Source of the DNA: JBCDHN01 sp964351855
Lineage (GTDB): Bacteria > Verrucomicrobiota > Verrucomicrobiia > Verrucomicrobiales > DEV007
DNA length: 64,000 bases
Assembly: GCA_964351855.1 (NCBI GenBank)
Contig: CAYGQD010000001.1
Span: forward strand, 1-64,000
Direction: 5' to 3'
Part shown: piece after piece, positions 35,134 through 43,948 of the stretch
Position numbering within the stretch: the stretch's first letter is position 1
How the letters are laid out: every line of letters starts with the position of its first letter
The notes under the pieces: generated by a model
Databases searched by the model: none
The model's input: the letters and a program-made list of their open reading frames with translations, nothing else
What the model was told of the DNA's origin: nothing
Made by a program: the position numbers and the translations under genes

Positions 35134-35670
35134 GGTGTTAAGTCCAGGCATTCTTGATAGGTCATTGTTTTCCGCGATAACTCCGGCTGCAGCAAGTTTG
35201 TATATTCTGCCCCAAATATATGCGTTAGGTTCGATTGACGGTAACTCTGAGACAATGCAGACCTGTGACTCGGTTACTGAGCCATCAAGAATGTCTTGGA
35301 GAGATTTCTGTATATTTTGGATCTCGGTTCTAGTCTGATCAAAATATTCGTCTTTTGCTATGAAGGAAAGGAACCTGCCTATTGTTTCAGCTGTTGCATG
35401 ACCAATATTTGGCTGCCCGTTGTGGCCGCGTCGACCTAAAATCTCAATCAATTCGAATATTTGTTCAATCCGAGCATTGTTCTGAAAATGAAACTTCAAT
35501 CGATAAAGATTAGGTTGTGGTGAGGTTATCGTCTCGTTTTGGATGCCTTCGACTGTTCCAGATATCACTGCTGATGCGAAGTTATTTTCGGATTTATCCA
35601 TTGACTTTAGCTGATCCCAGCCACCAACAGCCAGCTCATAGAGCTTTGTTAATTGTAAATCGACTACCAT
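35104..35670 (-). CDS. hypothetical protein, 188 residues
   Basis: ATG 35670 follows GGAGGT at seven bases, which decides the start over the longer frame reaching 35826. The protein (MVVDLQLTKLYELAVGGWDQ..., IFELIEILGRRGHNGQPNIGHATAETIGRF) is soluble with no recognised domain. It converges on the kinase-GAF cassette and overlaps the GAF gene end by 30 bases, so antisense interference between the two transcripts is possible. Confidence 0.6.
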   Translation of the reverse strand: MVVDLQLTKLYELAVGGWDQLKSMDKSENNFASAVISGTVEGIQNETITSPQPNLYRLKFHFQNNARIEQIFELIEILGRRGHNGQPNIGHATAETIGRFLSFIAKDEYFDQTRTEIQNIQKSLQDILDGSVTESQVCIVSELPSIEPNAYIWGRIYKLAAAGVIAENNDLSRMPGLNTSANSSSIGR

Positions 35671-35791
35671 ACCATTCACCTCCGAATTTGATACCAATTC
35701 GTGGAGTATATGAGGTTTTTCATACAGAGTCAAATAGTTGTTAGAAAGATAGTGTCGTTGCCGCCGAATAGCTCGTGGTAGCGTCCCGTAA

Positions 35792-36805
35792 TTATGGTGA
35801 TTTTGAGCCGCCCCAGACATGAACAATAGCGCTGCTCGGCTCAGTGAATTTGGGAGAGTTCTCTATTTTGGTCCTTCTCACAGTAATAATCACTTTTTCT
35901 CTCCCCGGATTGTAGGGGCGTGAGAATCGATCCCCAGTGAGCGATTCTGGCTTTCCTTTCCTAGCCAGAATTACTGAACTCTCTGATTGCACAAGTATGG
36001 CTCCTTCTGTTGCTGTTGCGGTAACGTGTAAGGGGCGGTTGTCGTCATGTATGATCACGTATTGGCGTTCGAATGTTCCCGATTCTTCTTCCATGGTGAT
36101 CGTGAACGGGCCGTCGAAGATTGATCCAAGGTTGACAGGGCTTGCTTCGGTAACTTCTTTCCAATAATTTTTCGGCGTGTCGCTGACTGCTGGAATACCC
36201 ATCGCCACATTGTGATACTGCCAGAATGGGGATGTGAGGGTGGGATTATTCAGAAACTTTTCGATGCGAGGATCGGACGCGCTTAGGTGGGTTAGGAATT
36301 GCTTCCAACCATCATGTGTTCCGGTCATGCCTCTCAGTTTTTCGTAGTTTTTGAGTGAGTTGATGGGGCCGCTGCGGATGACCTGATTTGCGAGGTCTTG
36401 GACGTTTTGATCTTTGGCGACAGAAATGGTGGTTGCTTGAATTCTTTTGTAGAATTCAGGGAGCTTCTCGATTGGTGTCAGCTTCTTCCTCGAAATCGGG
36501 TTCGTCCGGTTGTCGGCCATCGCAAGGGCTACCAGATCCAGAGTGTTAGACATGAAGACCACATTCCTAAGCTCTTCAGAAACTGCGTCAGGATCAACCC
36601 CTTCCTCAATGGCAAGCATTCGGTCGGCTTTCTCGGTAAGCAATTTCCAAGTGAATTCAGTCCCTAAATAGGCAGTTCCTCCGGTGTAATCCTCGATTAC
36701 TCTTCCTATCGCTTCGATGTAAGCTTCGTTGGAGCGTATTTCTTCCTGTCCGGAAGCCATCGAGAGTGACACTGCCAAAAACACCCAACTCAATTTGAAC
36801 TTCAT
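35792..36805 (-). CDS. secreted protein of unknown function
   Basis: A 337-residue protein with a Sec signal peptide (MKFKLSWVFLAVSLSMASGQ, cleavage probably after ASG). The mature part is helical in the first 200 residues and beta-rich later (YVIIHDDNRPLHVTATATEGAILVQSESSVI). It is preceded by a gene for a five-repeat HTH protein on the same strand 85 bases away; a GTAAAGGGAAA-type inverted repeat lies in that gap. No function is recognised. Confidence 0.65.
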   Translation of the reverse strand: MKFKLSWVFLAVSLSMASGQEEIRSNEAYIEAIGRVIEDYTGGTAYLGTEFTWKLLTEKADRMLAIEEGVDPDAVSEELRNVVFMSNTLDLVALAMADNRTNPISRKKLTPIEKLPEFYKRIQATTISVAKDQNVQDLANQVIRSGPINSLKNYEKLRGMTGTHDGWKQFLTHLSASDPRIEKFLNNPTLTSPFWQYHNVAMGIPAVSDTPKNYWKEVTEASPVNLGSIFDGPFTITMEEESGTFERQYVIIHDDNRPLHVTATATEGAILVQSESSVILARKGKPESLTGDRFSRPYNPGREKVIITVRRTKIENSPKFTEPSSAIVHVWGGSKSP

Positions 36806-36889
36806 CCTGCAGTTGAATCCGTTTATCAGGAAGGGTAAAGGGAAATTTTCCCTTACTCGCAGAGCATTCTTTCTTGGGGTGGAGCGGTA

Positions 36890-37654
36890 TCAGGTCGAGT
36901 TGCCCAGCATAAGCTTGGCATTGCGCACCCAGGTGGAGAATGTCGCGTTGTTGATTCCCCGCGCTTCGCTGAAGTCTTTCATGCTATTGCCGCTTTCACG
37001 GAATTCGGCGATGAGATCAGTCTGTTGCTGGGGTGAGAGAATTCGGTAGGCCATCCGGTTTTTGATTTTTCGGTCAGGGTCGAGTTCCCGCAGCCATAAC
37101 TCAAAAGTCCCTGGTTTGATGGATTTGCTTGAGGCGAATTGAGGTGCAGTCAACGAAGATGCTGCGAATTCATTCACCATTCTTCGCCTAACCCTCGCTC
37201 CTTGGTTCTTCCAGTTTGATTCAGGATCAAACTTTCCCAGCCAATACTTGAAGCGGTCAGGCCGCAGTCCTTTCGATCGAGCAAACGCGCTCATGGTCAG
37301 AAAATCGCTGGCTAGGAATTCCTCCACCAGATTCTGCCATTCGTTCTCAAGCCTTCTGGTTCCATGCTCCTTTTCTTGGTTAAGCCATGACGTTAGCGTT
37401 TCATGGTGAATCTGTTTCGCTGTCGAAAAATCTTCCAGAGATAGTCCAGATTGATGATATTCATCGAGCAGCAATTGCCGTTCCTCAGATGCAATGTCAT
37501 TCCAAAGATCGAAATCTGGCATTGACCGAAATGCTCGCTTGAGCTGCATGTAAGGAAGCTTCCGCGATTTTGCGAATGCTGGCAGGCTTAGCTTGCTAGC
37601 CTTGAAATCGTCATAGAGGTCTGAGACGTTGGAATCATCGAAGCTGTTCTCCAT
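36890..37654 (-). CDS. protein with five tandem helix-turn-helix repeats
   Basis: The 254-residue protein is built from five units about 48 residues apart: LYDDFKASKLSLPAFAKSRK, LLDEYHQSGLSLEDFSTAKQ, LVEEFLASDFLTMSAFARSK, MVNEFAASSLTAPQFASSKS and LIAEFRESGNSMKDFSEARG, each continuing to a Trp or Phe at the recognition-helix end (SWL, YWL, LWL, TWV). The pattern is that of the HTH in IS66/IS3-type transposase accessory proteins (SGLS...FC..GI....F..W), here multiplied. Nothing catalytic is present. It would be expected to bind a long or repeated DNA target. No transposon ends are visible around it. Confidence 0.7.
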   Translation of the reverse strand: MENSFDDSNVSDLYDDFKASKLSLPAFAKSRKLPYMQLKRAFRSMPDFDLWNDIASEERQLLLDEYHQSGLSLEDFSTAKQIHHETLTSWLNQEKEHGTRRLENEWQNLVEEFLASDFLTMSAFARSKGLRPDRFKYWLGKFDPESNWKNQGARVRRRMVNEFAASSLTAPQFASSKSIKPGTFELWLRELDPDRKIKNRMAYRILSPQQQTDLIAEFRESGNSMKDFSEARGINNATFSTWVRNAKLMLGNST

Positions 37655-37853
37655 TCGCCAATGGTAGCTTGTCAGGGTTAAAAAATGGTGAAGATGGATT
37701 TTGGGCCTTTCTTGAGCAACGAAGCGTCTTTCATCGCTTGCTTTGGAAGTTATTAAGTAAAATTAACGAAATATTAAGGTCTTTAAGGTAATATCAGGGA
37801 AATTGAAGTCGGCATGCGGGGGTAATGGTCGATAGGAGCTTTTTGGGGGAAAA

Positions 37854-38810
37854 GTGAGCTTAGAGGGGAAAATCGAGATTTTACGAGAGATGATCAACGG
37901 CAATATTCCGCCCGAAGATTATCCGCTGGAATATCAGGGAAGATCAATTGCAGCGCTTAATGCTGAATTGCTTGCCGTCGAACAGGTTCTTGAGGAGTTC
38001 GGGCCAAATGGCTTTGGAGGGACGAGGGAACGTTCCGAGAGGCAGGAATACGCAATTCATATGGCTGGCCATGCCCAAATTAAGATTCATGCTGCTATGG
38101 CTCAGCACAGCAATTTTGTTGCGAACGGATTCTCTAATCGTGAGGAGTTGGATTATTTCGGAGCTATGCTCAAAAACGAAGAGTATAGGAGCTACTTACA
38201 GAAGAATGACCGTGAGAGAGGCGCAGTTTCAACCCAGTTGGTTGAAGCGGTTGCGGGTATGGAACCAGAAGAAAGAGCAGAATATTTTGAGGCCAATCCG
38301 GAAGCTAAAGAACTGCATGATGAGTGGAAGCGTGCAATGGAAGATTATCTTGCCGACCCAGAAAAAGCAGTCGAAAAATGGGGAGCTGATTATTTTGAGG
38401 GAATCAATGATGTAAAAGGTCCTAACTACTGTCAGGAACAGTATGCTCTTCCGCCGGAACGGAGGGATGAACCGTTGCAGAAATTTGAGAGTAGAGAAGA
38501 ACTTTCGGAGGATGCTACGCTGGCGAGATTAGAGCGAGGGGAAGGTCAAGACGAATATTCTGCTGAAGTTGCAGCACGAAACGAAAAAATGGATAAATCT
38601 AAAGATCCGCAAAAGGCAGAAGGCGCAAGAGTCGATGGGGGTACTATCAGTTTTGCATTCTTGGGGATTTCCGAAGAACTGGAGAAGGCGGTGGTTGACG
38701 TTGCCGACGATCATAAACCAGTTCCCCCCAGTACGGATGTCACGAATCTTGCGCAAAACACGCAATCTCAAACATCGCCGATCCAAGATTCCGGTAGATC
38801 GATGAGCTAA
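37854..38810 (+). CDS. hypothetical acidic protein, 318 residues
   Basis: The start is GTG 37854 (MSLEGKIEILREMI), preceded by GGGGGAAAA. The protein is Glu-rich and mostly helical with a disordered, Gln/Ser/Thr-rich C-terminus. No domain, signal or TM segment is recognised. Such long, acidic, low-complexity proteins are common as unknown cargo on mobile elements. It is convergent with the next gene, with only two bases between stops. Confidence 0.6.
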   Translation: MSLEGKIEILREMINGNIPPEDYPLEYQGRSIAALNAELLAVEQVLEEFGPNGFGGTRERSERQEYAIHMAGHAQIKIHAAMAQHSNFVANGFSNREELDYFGAMLKNEEYRSYLQKNDRERGAVSTQLVEAVAGMEPEERAEYFEANPEAKELHDEWKRAMEDYLADPEKAVEKWGADYFEGINDVKGPNYCQEQYALPPERRDEPLQKFESREELSEDATLARLERGEGQDEYSAEVAARNEKMDKSKDPQKAEGARVDGGTISFAFLGISEELEKAVVDVADDHKPVPPSTDVTNLAQNTQSQTSPIQDSGRSMS

Positions 38811-38812
38811 GA

Positions 38813-39613
38813 TTAACGGCCTGCTCCTACAAGTTCCGGCTCGGGCTTTTGGTTTGCCACCGTCATCGGTTTGGAAGGATCAACCGCAGCAATTGATGTT
38901 GATTTGTCACTATCTACCTTAGTTGTGTCACTCACTCGGAATTCTTCTGGGATATCTGCTCCCTCGGCAAAATAACGCGCATATTTGGGATGGTTTTGAT
39001 AGGGCAGGGCCCTGCCGGTTTTCTCTTCCAGCAGATCGCTGATCGCACCTATCACCGCAAGGCTAGCACTATCAAGAAAGCGCTGATGTGCATCGGGGAT
39101 GTTCCATTCTTCTCCCATCTCCTCCAAGTCTCGATTCCACAGCATTGGCAACATTGGCTCATCGACTTTCTTACCATCTCGCTCACCACTGATCAACGTT
39201 TCAAGGGATCTCGATACCTTTGTCACAACTTCGTTTACAACTGGCTCAATAAGGTGCTCCGGGATTTTGCCGAATGCTTTGAAGAGCGGTTGCAAATCTT
39301 GCTCATATTGTGCCAGATGGACAACTCGACTAAGTCCTAAGCTTAGCGATTCCATTGTTGCATCCAAATCTGTCTGCAAGCGCATGTGTGCGCCAATTTC
39401 TTCTCGGGAGGATGTTCTTCGGTCTTCTATGATCCACAAGAAAGGGCGCATCTCTGGCTTCAGTTCAGCGTCTTGAAACTCAGGCTGACCATGAAGCTTC
39501 CCTAGGTAAGCACTCATGAGCACATCAAATGAATACAAACGGTACTTCACATTCTGGAACAGCTCCGACTCAGCATAATTCACTGAGATCATTTCTTTAG
39601 AGTTCTCACCCAT
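38813..39613 (-). CDS. hypothetical protein, 266 residues
   Basis: ATG 39613 follows GGGAGGGAATGCA. The protein (YRLYSFDVLMSAYLGKLHGQPEFQDAEL, LSRVVHLAQYEQDLQPLFKAFGKIPEHLIEPVVNEV) is helical and soluble; the last 40 residues are disordered. No family is recognised. It is transcribed away from the invertible recombinase, with 166 bases between them. Confidence 0.6.
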   Translation of the reverse strand: MGENSKEMISVNYAESELFQNVKYRLYSFDVLMSAYLGKLHGQPEFQDAELKPEMRPFLWIIEDRRTSSREEIGAHMRLQTDLDATMESLSLGLSRVVHLAQYEQDLQPLFKAFGKIPEHLIEPVVNEVVTKVSRSLETLISGERDGKKVDEPMLPMLWNRDLEEMGEEWNIPDAHQRFLDSASLAVIGAISDLLEEKTGRALPYQNHPKYARYFAEGADIPEEFRVSDTTKVDSDKSTSIAAVDPSKPMTVANQKPEPELVGAGR

Positions 39614-39779
39614 TGCATTCCCTCCCTTTTCTCCGCCAGAATCAGCCCAACATGGCTAAAAAACGGCGGAACATGTTAAAAGTAAAGAAAACCTTAACAG
39701 ATTCCGCCATTTTAGGCAAGAACAAAAATCTGCGTAACTTGTTCGTTGTAAACGGTTTATTAATGATTGTCGGGTATCC

Positions 39780-40376
39780 ATGAAACAGAATGGTTCAATT
39801 CGGTTTCATGGAGGGATGATGAATTTTAGTGCATTTGATAGTCAGGGAAGACGTAAGTATTTAACGCAGAAAGAGGGAGAGCGGTTCCTGAGATTGAGTG
39901 AGCAGATCATGCCGCTAAATGAGTTTTTGCTCTGCAAAACTCTGTATTTCTCGGGTTGCCGACTTTCCGAGGCGCTTGATCTGGAATCCAGAAATATCGA
40001 CAAGGAAGAAGGCGTCTTGCAGATTCCAACTCTTAAGAAGCGAAGTATCTTGCATGTGCGCAGGGTTCCGATTCCCTCGAAGCTTATCTCTGATCTTGAG
40101 AAATTGGGGCAAGGCAGTCTCTGGGAGATCTCACGAACAACGGCCTGGCGCAATGTGAAGGCAGGGATGGCCATCGCTGAAATTTCAGGAATCCACGCTT
40201 GCCCAAAAGGGCTGCGACACGGATTCGGGGTGCGTTGTGCCCTAGCGGGAATTCCGGTGACCAAAATCCAGACTTGGATGGGTCACTCAAAAGTGGAAAC
40301 CACAGCCATTTATCTCGACGTGAAGGCTGAAGAGGACCGCGAATTGATGTCTAAGACATGGCCAGATGGCATGTGA
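39780..40376 (+). CDS. minimal tyrosine recombinase bounded by its own dif-like sites
   Basis: The 198-residue protein is essentially a tyrosine recombinase catalytic domain without a full core-binding domain: R61 (SGCRLSEAL), a Lys near 86, R146 (CPKGLRHGFG), H169 (WMGHS) and the nucleophile Y178 (AIYLDV). The usual first His of the H-x-x-R box is Lys 143, as I recall for a family of small integrases. ATG 39780 overlaps the left 28-bp site, and a perfect inverted copy of the site lies 35 bases after the stop. Recombination between the two would invert the gene. It probably acts on these sites itself. Confidence 0.85.
   Translation: MKQNGSIRFHGGMMNFSAFDSQGRRKYLTQKEGERFLRLSEQIMPLNEFLLCKTLYFSGCRLSEALDLESRNIDKEEGVLQIPTLKKRSILHVRRVPIPSKLISDLEKLGQGSLWEISRTTAWRNVKAGMAIAEISGIHACPKGLRHGFGVRCALAGIPVTKIQTWMGHSKVETTAIYLDVKAEEDRELMSKTWPDGM
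39781..39808. repeat. 28-bp dif-like recombination site, left copy
   Basis: Two 11-base arms in inverted orientation (TGAAACAGAAT and the complement of TGAAACCGAAT) flank a six-base centre GGTTCA. This 11-6-11 layout is that of Xer dif and plasmid pdif sites. The site overlaps codons 1-10 of the recombinase; the A of the ATG is the base just outside it. Confidence 0.85.
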
Positions 40377-40410
40377 AATTGGTTGAATTCAGCGCGTTTA
40401 CGGGGGAATC

Positions 40411-40438
40411 TGAAACCGAATTGAACCATTCTGTTTCA
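40411..40438. repeat. 28-bp dif-like recombination site, right copy (inverted)
   Basis: This is a perfect 28-base reverse complement of 39781-39808, including the asymmetric six-base centre (TGAACC on this strand). On the minus strand the base before the site is T, giving TTG AAA CAG in the same phase as the ATG AAA CAG at the left site. Confidence 0.85.
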
Positions 40439-40550
40439 AGATGGATTTACGGCAGATGAAAGCGCAGGGACTGGTTAGGTGGTCGTAGTCTGCCCCAAGG
40501 GCGGGCTATTCATCCCCTAAACTGTCATCCTTCAAAGCGTGGGGCGAGTT

Positions 40551-40886
40551 CTAACCCGCTCTCAGGTTCATTCGGATGCCATCTATAGCAGTCTTACACC
40601 AGGACAGTTCTTGCCTACAGTCCTCTGATGTTTTGCTCAGACCGGCAGCGCGAATCAAATGATACTCCAATTCGTAAAGCTTTGCCGATACCTCGGTATC
40701 AATCTCTAGGCCTTCTATGCCACAGATTTCGTGGCACTCTGGACTCCTCGCGAACTCATTCAAATCATGTAGAAACCACCGGACTATCGGATAGATCGTC
40801 TGGACGCTTTTCTCGTCTGCCGGAGTTGAGCCGATCAACTTGTCAATGCGGTCGATCTGAGAACTGAAGTCATCGGTCGTGATCAT
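40551..40886 (-). CDS. small hypothetical protein
   Basis: A 111-residue protein (MITTDDFSSQIDRIDKLIG... IVRWFLHDLNEFARSPECHEICGIEGLEIDTEVSAKL) with helical pattern and four Cys. No family is recognised. It stands alone between the invertible segment and the broken HNH gene. Confidence 0.55.
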   Translation of the reverse strand: MITTDDFSSQIDRIDKLIGSTPADEKSVQTIYPIVRWFLHDLNEFARSPECHEICGIEGLEIDTEVSAKLYELEYHLIRAAGLSKTSEDCRQELSWCKTAIDGIRMNLRAG

Positions 40887-40991
40887 CGCTTATGACTAGC
40901 ACATTCTCGACAGAGGGAAACTGGTTGATTTAGAAAACCTAAATATCTTTCGATCCTTGCAAACCCAAATTGGTTGTGAAAGGTGATGGGC

Positions 40992-41675
40992 ATGTCGCAG
41001 AGAATCGTTGTTGCTCAGCAGCAGCCAGCTAGGCACCAACCTAGCGGCGCTTCGTTCTTCGTAGTTTTTCTTGTCGCTTTGATAGTAGGAGGGATCACCG
41101 GATGGAACCTCAAGGCCAGGGCGGAGAACGTCGAAGAATTGCGTTTCCACTCGGCGCAGCTGCGTCCTTGGCTCGCCTACGACCCCGAGTTTTGGAAGAT
41201 GCGGGCACGAAGTTTGAATGACGACCATCGAAGAGTCGCATTTTTGGTGTATCAGGCTTACGCCGATCGGTGTGACTTGGAAGCGGTTCTCGACGCTGCC
41301 ATGCCTGAGAGTCAGGTTCCACCCGCACTGAAAGCGTTGACCGCAGCTCGATTGCTCGAAAACCATGAGCAATGTCTCGAATACGGCCTTTACACTGAAG
41401 AGAATCTTCACAAGATGGCTCTCGGCAGAGCTCCTTAAGCGACTTTGGGCCCCTATGCCGGTCAACAAATGCAGTCCGAACACATTGTTCCGAAAGCCGT
41501 GGTTCCGAATGTTGACAATCTCCTGATGAATTTGGAATGGCTCCCAGCTTCTCTCAATGCGTCGAAGTCGGACACGATTACTGATCGAGCGTTGGCCTAT
41601 GCCAAACTGTATGAGAATGCCGGAATCATGACCACATCTGATTTGGAGAAGGTAATCAGTTTGAAGGCAGAATAG
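40992..41675 (+). pseudogene. HNH endonuclease family gene with an in-frame stop (paralogue of 62702-63400)
   Basis: One frame runs from ATG 40992 (MSQRIVVAQQQ) with an N-terminal membrane segment (FFVVFLVALIVGGITGW) to TAA 41436-41438, then continues in the same frame to 41675 with SEHIVPKAVVPNVDNLLMNLEWLP and ASKSDTIT, the HNH-like core. The intact copy at 62702 has Phe where this copy has TAA (APF-ATQG against AP-stop-ATLG). A single-codon nonsense change therefore separates the membrane part from the nuclease core. Recoding is possible but less likely. Confidence 0.75.
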
Positions 41676-41780
41676 TTTCGGACTTGGCAATCTTCTTCAA
41701 CGCCATTCTCGACCAGCCTCCTTCAATTTGATGGAGTATTTGATTGATTCGCAACGGGTGGAGCGTTTCTCTCGACCTCA

Positions 41781-43256
41781 ATGAAGGATTGGCCAGACGA
41801 TGATGAAGCCCTTCTGGAGCTATTTGAGGATGGGACAAGTGCGACGCCAGAAAATTTTTGGTGCCTGCGCGACGCTTTTGAAGGAGTGCAAGTGTTCGGA
41901 GGAACCGGTTCCGGGAAATCGTCTGGTAGCGGACAAGCGCTAGCACGAGCCTATTTGTCCGCCAATCTGGGTGGGCTCGTCCTTACAGCGAAGACCGATG
42001 AAGTCCAAAGCTGGGAGGATTTTGTGAAGGAGGAGAGGAGAGAAGATGACCTCCTGATTGTCCGACCGGGCGGTGAGCATCAATTCAATTTTCTGCGCTA
42101 CGAGATGGAAAGGCCTGGCGTTGGGGCCGGTCATACCGAGAATCTCGTCAATTTGTTCTGTCAGGTGTTGGAATCCGGAGAACGCAAAGCCGGCCAGATG
42201 GGGGGAGGGGATGCCTACTGGCAGCGATCCTTAAAGCAGCTTCTGCGCAACGCGATTGACCTGGCAGTGCTTTCTTTGGGAACCGTCGATTTGCCCTCCC
42301 TTTACCGAATCATTACTTCTGCCCCGGTTTCTCGCGACGAGACCGAACAAGTGGGATGGAAGAAGGAATCCGCATGTTTTGCGCTGCTCGAAGTGGCGAA
42401 GAAGAACCATGCCGAAAGTTGCCGATCGCAAGACCTTGAGCTCACTGCGGATTATTTTCTGAAGGAGTATCCCGGCCTTGCTCCGGAAACCCGTTCCATC
42501 ATTGTCAGCACATTCACGAGCATGGCGGACTGCTTCCTTCGCGGTATCCTCCGAGATCTTTTCTGTGAGGGACTTACATTCTCGCCTGACGATTGCTTTC
42601 AAGGCAAAATCATCATCATTGATCTTCCTGTGAAGGAATACAATGAACTGGGGCAGTTTGCCCAGGTCCTCTTCAAGTTCGTATGGCAGCGTGCGGTTGA
42701 GCGCCGCATTCCACCAGGCATCAGCCGAACTGAAGCTCAGGAACAAATCCGTCCGGTGTTTCTCTATGCGGATGAAAGCCAATTCTTCGTCAATTCCTAT
42801 GATGCGCTGTTTCAGAGCACTGCACGCAGCTCTCGAGCCTGCACTGTCTACCTCACTCAAAACCTGCCCACTTATTACGCTGGGTTCGGCGGCCCCAACG
42901 GCAAACACGAAGCGGAGAGTTTCCTAGCCAATCTCCAAACTAAAGTCTTTCATGCCAATGGTGATCCGGTGACCAACAACTGGGCCGCAGATTCGATTGG
43001 GAAAACCCGGCAACTTCAGCTTTATGGAGGGTTTTCCGAAGGAATGTTGGCACAGCAGGGAAACCAAAACGCCGGTGGAAGCATGGTCTTCGAATACCCG
43101 GTGCAACCCGCTGAATTTACGACGTTGGCAACTGGTGGCCCTGACCATAGCTTTCTGGTGGATTCAATCATCTTTCAAGGAGGGCGCTCCTGGATTATCG
43201 GATCGGAGGAACGTCGAAATTTCATCCGTCACCGCTTTCCCCAGAAGAAAGCATGA
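41781..43256 (+). CDS. type IV coupling protein-like ATPase (TraD/TraG/TrwB type)
   Basis: The 491-residue protein has Walker A FGGTGSGKSSGS (residues 39-50), Walker B-like KIIIIDLP and the family segment FLYADESQFFVNSYDALFQSTARSSRACTVYLTQNL. Such ATPases bring relaxase-DNA complexes to the transfer pore. No TM segment is present at its N-terminus, unlike standard coupling proteins, but the next gene encodes a membrane protein whose ATG overlaps this stop. It could serve the MobF relaxase 19 kb away. No other type IV secretion gene is visible. Confidence 0.85.
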   Translation: MKDWPDDDEALLELFEDGTSATPENFWCLRDAFEGVQVFGGTGSGKSSGSGQALARAYLSANLGGLVLTAKTDEVQSWEDFVKEERREDDLLIVRPGGEHQFNFLRYEMERPGVGAGHTENLVNLFCQVLESGERKAGQMGGGDAYWQRSLKQLLRNAIDLAVLSLGTVDLPSLYRIITSAPVSRDETEQVGWKKESACFALLEVAKKNHAESCRSQDLELTADYFLKEYPGLAPETRSIIVSTFTSMADCFLRGILRDLFCEGLTFSPDDCFQGKIIIIDLPVKEYNELGQFAQVLFKFVWQRAVERRIPPGISRTEAQEQIRPVFLYADESQFFVNSYDALFQSTARSSRACTVYLTQNLPTYYAGFGGPNGKHEAESFLANLQTKVFHANGDPVTNNWAADSIGKTRQLQLYGGFSEGMLAQQGNQNAGGSMVFEYPVQPAEFTTLATGGPDHSFLVDSIIFQGGRSWIIGSEERRNFIRHRFPQKKA

Positions 43257-43948
43257 AGGACAAACAGATCTCAACCAAACAGCAACTCTCAGGCGTCCCG
43301 ATTCTGAGCCCGGTGTTGCATGTTTTCTGCATGCCCATCATCGTCTACTTGCGTCGCGATTTTGGATTTTCTTATCTGCGACCCAAGTCTGTTTTTGCTG
43401 CCATCTCTTGGGCATTCATCCTCTTTTCGGTCTACGCATGGAATGAACCTTCGGTCAGAGCGCAGCATGCTGTGACCTGCCTTTTTGGTCTACTCGCAAT
43501 TTTCCTCTATCTTGCTCACCTTGGCTTAGCTTTTCTCAATCAGATTGCCGGTGATGCCAAGCATGATAACGACCTGGGAACGCCGTGGGTGCACTCGCTC
43601 TTCGTCCGACTCTTCACTTCCAATACAAAGCTCAGTGTGTTGTTCTTCGAGCCTGCGCTCGTGTTTTTCTCTGCCCTTGCTCTTCGCGTCATTCCTGGTT
43701 CAGCTCCGTTGAGGGAGTATTTGTTTTGGGGCGCGTTCGCCTTGTTTTTGAAGGAAGCTTTGAATCGATGGATTCAACTCCGAAAAGTCAAGGTTCACGG
43801 AGATATCGTCGAAGATGCTGGCGAACAAATTCCCAAAGTTGCCCAACGGAAGCGCCAAGTATCGGACCCTCATGAGCGCCATGCAACGACGAGAAAACCT
43901 GCGACTAAGCGCAAACGCGTTGTTTCGAAGCCGGATAGCGCTGAATGA
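43253..43948 (+). CDS. membrane protein coupled to the coupling ATPase
   Basis: The 231-residue protein has about four hydrophobic segments (SVFAAISWAFILFSVYAW, LFGLLAIFLYLAHLGLAFL, VLFFEPALVFFSALALRVI, YLFWGAFALFLKEAL) and a basic C-terminal tail (TRKPATKRKRVVSK). The start overlaps the ATPase stop (ATGA). I infer that it supplies the membrane anchor missing from the ATPase. Confidence 0.75.
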   Translation: MKDKQISTKQQLSGVPILSPVLHVFCMPIIVYLRRDFGFSYLRPKSVFAAISWAFILFSVYAWNEPSVRAQHAVTCLFGLLAIFLYLAHLGLAFLNQIAGDAKHDNDLGTPWVHSLFVRLFTSNTKLSVLFFEPALVFFSALALRVIPGSAPLREYLFWGAFALFLKEALNRWIQLRKVKVHGDIVEDAGEQIPKVAQRKRQVSDPHERHATTRKPATKRKRVVSKPDSAE

